From contig NZ_JACSGT010000003.1 in the NCBI RefSeq assembly GCF_021504595.1, forward strand, positions 186,001 to 250,000: a DNA stretch of 64,000 bases. Reading direction: 5' to 3'. The notes under the pieces are model-generated. The model did not search any database. It was not told where the DNA came from and saw nothing but the letters and a program-made list of their open reading frames with translations. Source of the DNA: Chryseobacterium indicum (GTDB lineage Bacteria; Bacteroidota; Bacteroidia; Flavobacteriales; Weeksellaceae). Shown piece by piece: positions 59,742-64,000 of the stretch (positions within the stretch are counted from its first letter, which is position 1; each line of letters opens with the position of its first letter). The translations under genes and the position numbers were made by a program.

Positions 59742-61083
59742 TTGTTTTTGTACCATTGTGTTGTATATTGAAGGTATAAACTCCTTTTTCAAGACTGCTT
59801 AAGTCGGCAGAGACAGAATTTTGTCCTTTCGGCAGACTGCTCTTTTCTATGCTTTTCGCCAATCTTCCGCTCTGGTCATAGATGTTGATTTTTGTATTTC
59901 CCTTTTCAGAAGCTGTAAAGTTAAAGGTTGCAAAATCTTTCACCGGATTAGGGTAAACTACAGATTTAGATACCGAAGCAGCTGTTTCATTGGTGGATAA
60001 TGTACTGCCCGTTCCTCCGTAATCTGTTGTATGATCTCTCCAAATACTGTGAGGATGTTTCGGAGTGAGGATAATTCCGTTCTGTACAGAATATTCTATC
60101 CAGACTGATGGACCGTCTATTCTTACGTAGCCATTCTGGTTACTCAGTGTGGCATCGGTAGACCATGCAATGTATGTATTATCCAGTTCATTATTATATT
60201 TTGTCATAATCGTTGCAGCATTCGTATCGTCCACATCATTTACGTAGGTTGCAATTGCATTGTAAACGAGCTGTTTCTGAGCGGTCGTTAAATTGCTTAC
60301 TTTCAGTCCGGATTTGGTGGTCGGGAACAGCCAGTCTTTTCCGGGACCGCAGACCAGATCGGTATACGTTGTGGAAAGCTGTGCCGTAGTAAGCTGTGCG
60401 GAAGATAATCCGGACAGCATATTCACAAGAGCCGTCTTTTCTTCAATCATCGGCTGATAGGTTACCGAATTATAGGTAAAAGAGGCAAAAGGTTCCGCAG
60501 CGACAAAAGAAGGAGTTGCCCCCACAAGAATTCCGTTGATATAGGTGTTGGAAACCGTTCTGTGATGTCCTGTCATCTGGATTTCAAAAGTTCCCGTAAG
60601 AGAAGGTGTTCCGAAAAAACCAATATAAAAATTACCTTCTCCGTAAGTGGTTCCACCTCCGTTGTTTGAAAGATAATTGTCTGCCATCCAAAGTCCGTAG
60701 ATCTCGTTATAGCCTTCGTTTCCTGTGCCGGATAAAGCCTGAATGAGATTTCTGGCAGCAGTTAACTGAGCCGTTGTAAGAGTTCCCATTTTCAGTCCGA
60801 TTCTCGGGGACATGGCAGCAGGAAGATTAGACCATGTTTTTGCATTGGCATACGTATAAGCCAGCTCGAGCGTTGAAATCTGTGAACTGGAAAGAGTGGC
60901 TTTGAAGGCATTGGCAAGATCAATAATCTGTTGTGTGGTTACCACTGTTTTCGCAGCTTTATTTTTCTTGGCAATATTCGTCATAAACGCTGCTTTTGGG
61001 GTTTCCGTATCTTTTTTAAAAAAGCTGAAAAATGAAAGTGCCGCAACAGAAGTGGCTACAGTGATGCTGAATAGTGTTTTCAT
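59716..61083 (-). CDS. DUF3500 protein with T9SS sorting domain
   Basis: A 455-residue exported protein (N-terminal hydrophobic segment about residues 4-22). The DUF3500 domain spans about 45-355, with GNFYIGFFGTPS, MTGHHRTVSNTY, DLVCGPGKDWLFP and HPHSIWRDHTTDYG. The C-terminal 75 residues are a T9SS type A sorting domain (VVYPNPVKDFATFNF). DUF3500 has conserved His and Arg residues that suggest metal or cofactor binding, but no function is established to my knowledge. It lies 26 bp after the TonB receptor gene and overlaps the HupE-like gene. A paralogue without sorting domain is at 63388. Confidence 0.87.
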   Translation of the reverse strand: MKTLFSITVATSVAALSFFSFFKKDTETPKAAFMTNIAKKNKAAKTVVTTQQIIDLANAFKATLSSSQISTLELAYTYANAKTWSNLPAAMSPRIGLKMGTLTTAQLTAARNLIQALSGTGNEGYNEIYGLWMADNYLSNNGGGTTYGEGNFYIGFFGTPSLTGTFEIQMTGHHRTVSNTYINGILVGATPSFVAAEPFASFTYNSVTYQPMIEEKTALVNMLSGLSSAQLTTAQLSTTYTDLVCGPGKDWLFPTTKSGLKVSNLTTAQKQLVYNAIATYVNDVDDTNAATIMTKYNNELDNTYIAWSTDATLSNQNGYVRIDGPSVWIEYSVQNGIILTPKHPHSIWRDHTTDYGGTGSTLSTNETAASVSKSVVYPNPVKDFATFNFTASEKGNTKINIYDQSGRLAKSIEKSSLPKGQNSVSADLSSLEKGVYTFNIQHNGTKTNGQKLIKK

Positions 61084-61109
61084 TGTATAAGTGTTTAAAT
61101 TATAGGTCT

Positions 61110-63311
61110 CTAAAAGTTGTATTTTAAAATTAATCGTGCATTAAAGGGCGTTCCTGCGGTATAATGGATCTCTTCCACGCTTTCGGTTTCGTTTTGAAGA
61201 CGGCTTTCGGTGAGGAACTGGGTTTCTTTCCATTTGGTGTTGAAAATATTATCGATATTAATTCCCACAGAAACTTTTCTGAACTGATAATTCACAGAAA
61301 GATCGGTGATAAAATACCCTTTCGCTGTTACAGAATTATCCTCATTCCCAGGTCGGTCTCCTAAATATCTTGCATTGATGCTTCCTGAAAAACGGTTAAG
61401 ATTTTTCACCGAAAATCCGCTGACAAAGGTAGTTTTGGGAGCAAGAGGAATGTAATCGTTCCCTTTGGCTTCTTCTATGGCTCTTGCGTGGGTGTAGGTA
61501 AAATCGGTATTCCAGAAGAGCCAGTTGTTCAGCTGATAACGGAATCCCACATCAACACCTTTTCTTGCTGTTTTTCCTGAGGGTTCCACCACCGCTTCAT
61601 CGCCTACATAAACAAATTCCTGTTCGAGAAAAAGATACCACAATGAGGCGTTTATTAGCAAGTTGGGAAGAGGTTTCCACGAAAATCCCAAATCGGCATT
61701 GTAAGAAGCCGGCAGAATGTTTTTCCCTTTTTCGGCAATTACCACTCTTGCATCATTGCTGTGAAAGCCTTTTCCTAACTTCAGAAAAGCATTAAAACCT
61801 GTATTAAAAGAGTATAAAAAATTAAGTTTCGGACTAAGAACAGCTTTTGCTTCAGACTGAGTCTGATAGTTTTCTGCCAATTGATCCGCCACATTAAATT
61901 TGAAATAATCTACCCTCAATCCTGCATTAATCAGCCACTTTCCGAAAGAGAAATCCCAACTGCCATACCCGAATAGATTAATCTGATTAATATCTCCCAA
62001 ACTCAGATATTGCAAAACGGTCTGCCTGTTCTTCGTATGAGAAAGTTCTATATCCTTATTGTTGTCATTGCGTAAACCACCTCCTGTTTTAAAGCTGATA
62101 TTATCATTTATTTTCCCGTTGTATTCCGATTGAAATCCTACAATCGTTCTGTTTTCTTTCTGCCTGATCTGATCTCCGTTGATCGGATCGTTAAGGAAAA
62201 AGGTAAAATTAGAATACAGTTCAAAATCATATTTATTGAAATACACCTGATTTCTGATAAAAGCATCATCATTGATTTTTCTCTCATACTGAAGATTGAA
62301 ATTGCTTCGGCTTGTTGTACCTCCTTCCGTATTGTCTATTGCTCCAAAATGCGAAATAAGTCCGCTGTTTACAGCTCTTTCCGGTATCTGTCCGCTTGCA
62401 TCCCATCTGCTGTTAAAGTGCGAAACAGAGACAGACAGTCTGTCTTTGTCGCTCAGTCTTGAGGTATATTTTCCAAAAAGGTTGATGCGGTTAAAGTTTT
62501 GAGGGGCATCAAAATAATTATCCGTCATTAAAAACTCACCTGCAAAATAGGCTGACTGGTTGTTTTTGTTGAGTAGATTAAAAATCCCGTTGGTTCTGAA
62601 GGTATTAAACTGCCCGATTTCCAATCCTAAACTACTTTTGTCGACAAAATCTCTGGTTTTAAAAGCGACAAATCCGGCAGTGGCAAAATCGCCTTTATCC
62701 GCAAAATAAGATCCTTTATCAAAATCGATGCTTTCTACCGTTTCCGGAATCACGAAATGCAGATCGGCATATCCCTGTCCGTGAGCGTGAGACACCATAT
62801 TTACAGGCATTCCGTCTACAGAAATGGCAACATCGGTTCCGTGATCGGCATCAAAACCGCGCAGAAAAATCTGCTCCGCCTTTCCTCCTCCTGCGTGCTG
62901 CCCGATAAATAAGCCCGGAACTTTTCTCAGCAGATCCTGAGATGAAGCAACAGGCTGCACCTGCAAATCGATTTTCGAAATGGTATTTAAATTTTTTAAA
63001 TTTTTCGTAATGGTGATTTCTTTAATCTGAAATGATTTCTTTTCAAAGATAATATTCAGGTTTTCCAGATTTTTCAGAACGATCTTTTGGGTCTCAAAAT
63101 CCTGATGAACAAATTCCAGACTATCCTGCAGATTTACATTTTCCAACGAAAAATTCCCTGAAATATCGGTATGCGTATGATACAGAGATTTAGAAATATT
63201 TTTTACCAAAACATTTTCTACCGGATGACCGTTTTCATCAGAGATAATCCCCCTGATTGTACTCTGGGAAAAGATTAAAACCGGAAAAAGAAAGAAAAAA
63301 AGCAATCTCAT
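61110..63311 (-). CDS. TonB-dependent outer-membrane receptor with carboxypeptidase-like N-terminal domain
   Basis: A 733-residue receptor (signal peptide ending IFSQ). A carboxypeptidase-regulatory-like domain (about 16-90), a TonB-box region (ITITKNLKNL), the plug (about 110-220; LLRKVPGLFIGQHAGGGKAE and IFLRGFDADHGTDVAI) and a beta-barrel ending in YNF follow. The His-rich SHAHGQGYADLHFV in the plug might bind a metal. It is much smaller than SusC and has no SusD partner, so it likely imports a metal complex, not a glycan. Gene order with HupE-like and DUF3500 genes supports a metal theme, as inference. Confidence 0.9.
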   Translation of the reverse strand: MRLLFFFLFPVLIFSQSTIRGIISDENGHPVENVLVKNISKSLYHTHTDISGNFSLENVNLQDSLEFVHQDFETQKIVLKNLENLNIIFEKKSFQIKEITITKNLKNLNTISKIDLQVQPVASSQDLLRKVPGLFIGQHAGGGKAEQIFLRGFDADHGTDVAISVDGMPVNMVSHAHGQGYADLHFVIPETVESIDFDKGSYFADKGDFATAGFVAFKTRDFVDKSSLGLEIGQFNTFRTNGIFNLLNKNNQSAYFAGEFLMTDNYFDAPQNFNRINLFGKYTSRLSDKDRLSVSVSHFNSRWDASGQIPERAVNSGLISHFGAIDNTEGGTTSRSNFNLQYERKINDDAFIRNQVYFNKYDFELYSNFTFFLNDPINGDQIRQKENRTIVGFQSEYNGKINDNISFKTGGGLRNDNNKDIELSHTKNRQTVLQYLSLGDINQINLFGYGSWDFSFGKWLINAGLRVDYFKFNVADQLAENYQTQSEAKAVLSPKLNFLYSFNTGFNAFLKLGKGFHSNDARVVIAEKGKNILPASYNADLGFSWKPLPNLLINASLWYLFLEQEFVYVGDEAVVEPSGKTARKGVDVGFRYQLNNWLFWNTDFTYTHARAIEEAKGNDYIPLAPKTTFVSGFSVKNLNRFSGSINARYLGDRPGNEDNSVTAKGYFITDLSVNYQFRKVSVGINIDNIFNTKWKETQFLTESRLQNETESVEEIHYTAGTPFNARLILKYNF

Positions 63312-63340
63312 TTCATTTCTGATTTTTATTGTGGATTTCT

Positions 63341-63373
63341 AAACCTCACAGGTTTTAAAAACCTGTGAGGTTT
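63341..63373. repeat. 33-bp palindrome AACCTCACAGG family (copy 2)
   Basis: Identical in all 33 bases to 41644-41676: arms AAACCTCACAGGTTTT and AAAACCTGTGAGGTTT. It lies in the 76-bp gap between the DUF3500 gene and the TonB receptor gene. Exact identity of non-coding copies 22 kb apart points to a mobile or selected element. Confidence 0.85.
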
Positions 63374-63387
63374 GGGTAAGAATCTTT

Positions 63388-64000
63388 TTATGAATTAGTC
63401 GTTGCATAATCGTTCACTCTGTCTCTCCAGATAGAATGATAATGAACTCCGCTGAGAACAATTCCGCCCTGTACGGAAAATTCGATCCACACTTTTGGAC
63501 CTGCAATTCTGAAATAATCATTTTTTACCGTCATTGAAGTATTTCCGCTGTAATAAATGTAGGTATTGTCTAATTCTGATGTGTAGGTTGCCAGAATAGA
63601 AGCTGCACTGGTATCGGAAACATCATTTACATAGGTTTTAATTACATTCAGCACCAGTGCTTTTTGAGTCGCATCCAAAGCAGAACACTGCAGCCCTGAA
63701 AAAGCAGTCGGGAAACTCCAGTTGGCGGTAGGTCCGCAAACCAGATCCGTAAACGTTGTACTGGCTTTTGCAGTGGTAAGCTGTGTGGAAGAAAGCGCAC
63801 CAAGTAAAGCAACAATAGCATTTTTCTCCTGATCTACCGGCGCATACGTTGTAGAATTAACCGCAAAAGACAATGGTTCTGTAGCCGTAAACAAAGGCGT
63901 TGCAGCTACTAAAGCTCCATTATTATAGGTATTGGCAATGGTTTTATGATGCCCCGTAAACATAATTTCAAATTTCCCTGTGGCAGAAGGAGTTCCGAAG
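63388..64000 (-). CDS. DUF3500 protein, 5' end cut by window edge
   Basis: The frame is open to the right edge, so the start is outside; about 203 residues are visible. It matches the DUF3500 protein at 59716: FGTPSATGKFEIMFTGHH, DLVCGPTANWSFP and YHSIWRDRVNDY. It ends at ATTNS straight after the DUF3500 domain and has no T9SS tail, unlike its paralogue. The two presumably arose by duplication around the TonB receptor gene, and differ in how they are localised. Confidence 0.85.
   Translation of the reverse strand, partial: FGTPSATGKFEIMFTGHHKTIANTYNNGALVAATPLFTATEPLSFAVNSTTYAPVDQEKNAIVALLGALSSTQLTTAKASTTFTDLVCGPTANWSFPTAFSGLQCSALDATQKALVLNVIKTYVNDVSDTSAASILATYTSELDNTYIYYSGNTSMTVKNDYFRIAGPKVWIEFSVQGGIVLSGVHYHSIWRDRVNDYATTNS

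Noticed and set aside
61110..63311. TonB receptor as the missing SusC of the beta-glucan locus
   Set aside because: It lacks SusC/RagA hallmarks and a SusD partner, is only 733 residues, and is bound by gene order to DUF3500 and HupE-like genes.

Overview
The window looks like chromosomal DNA of a flavobacterium, most like Chryseobacterium or a relative. It is AT-rich and has a SusC/SusD pair, secreted proteins with type IX secretion (T9SS) C-terminal sorting domains, Bacteroidetes-type promoter elements (TTG, 19 bp, TAnnTTTG), and many palindromic intergenic repeats. I see no rRNA, tRNA, CRISPR array, integrase or intact insertion sequence. The genus assignment is inference.

Bases 1-24238 are a pectin utilisation locus. 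kduD (cut by the left edge) and kduI face left. A SusC/SusD pair and the enzymes face right: two CE8 pectin methylesterases, two PL1 lyases, DUF4861, GH105, GH43, two SGNH rhamnogalacturonan acetylesterases, a GH28 polygalacturonase, an alpha/beta hydrolase and a KdgF-like cupin. A PL10 lyase and a second DUF4861 gene converge on this block at a strong terminator. Together they de-esterify and cut homogalacturonan and rhamnogalacturonan I, import oligomers, and turn unsaturated uronate into 2-keto-3-deoxygluconate. A palindrome centred on AATCGATT recurs upstream of or inside the key promoters and suggests a LacI-type regulator encoded elsewhere.

Bases 25182-47559, all on the minus strand, are a beta-1,3/1,6-glucan (laminarin-like) locus with no SusC/SusD pair. 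In transcription order: a clan GH-A glycosidase fused to an apparent outer-membrane beta-barrel, a surface glycan-binding lipoprotein, a GH16 lipoprotein, a large cytosolic phosphorylase-like enzyme, a GH17 (possible lipoprotein with a disrupted signal peptide), a GH30 lipoprotein, a GPH/MFS sugar transporter fused to a cytosolic GH17 domain, a free cytosolic GH17, two T9SS-secreted proteins (a GH16 laminarinase and a binding protein), and a propeller/Y_Y_Y/HTH membrane regulator. Hydrolases appear fused to membrane proteins at both the outer and inner membrane. This is the most unusual feature of the window.

Bases 48121-58198 hold a giant T9SS surface protein and a promoter-led operon of a small ORF, a FIST sensor protein and a soluble hybrid histidine kinase. 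Bases 58569-64000 hold a HupE/UreJ-like membrane protein, a TonB-dependent receptor and two DUF3500 proteins, possibly a metal-related uptake unit. Intergenic space is crowded with nested inverted-repeat elements of at least six types.
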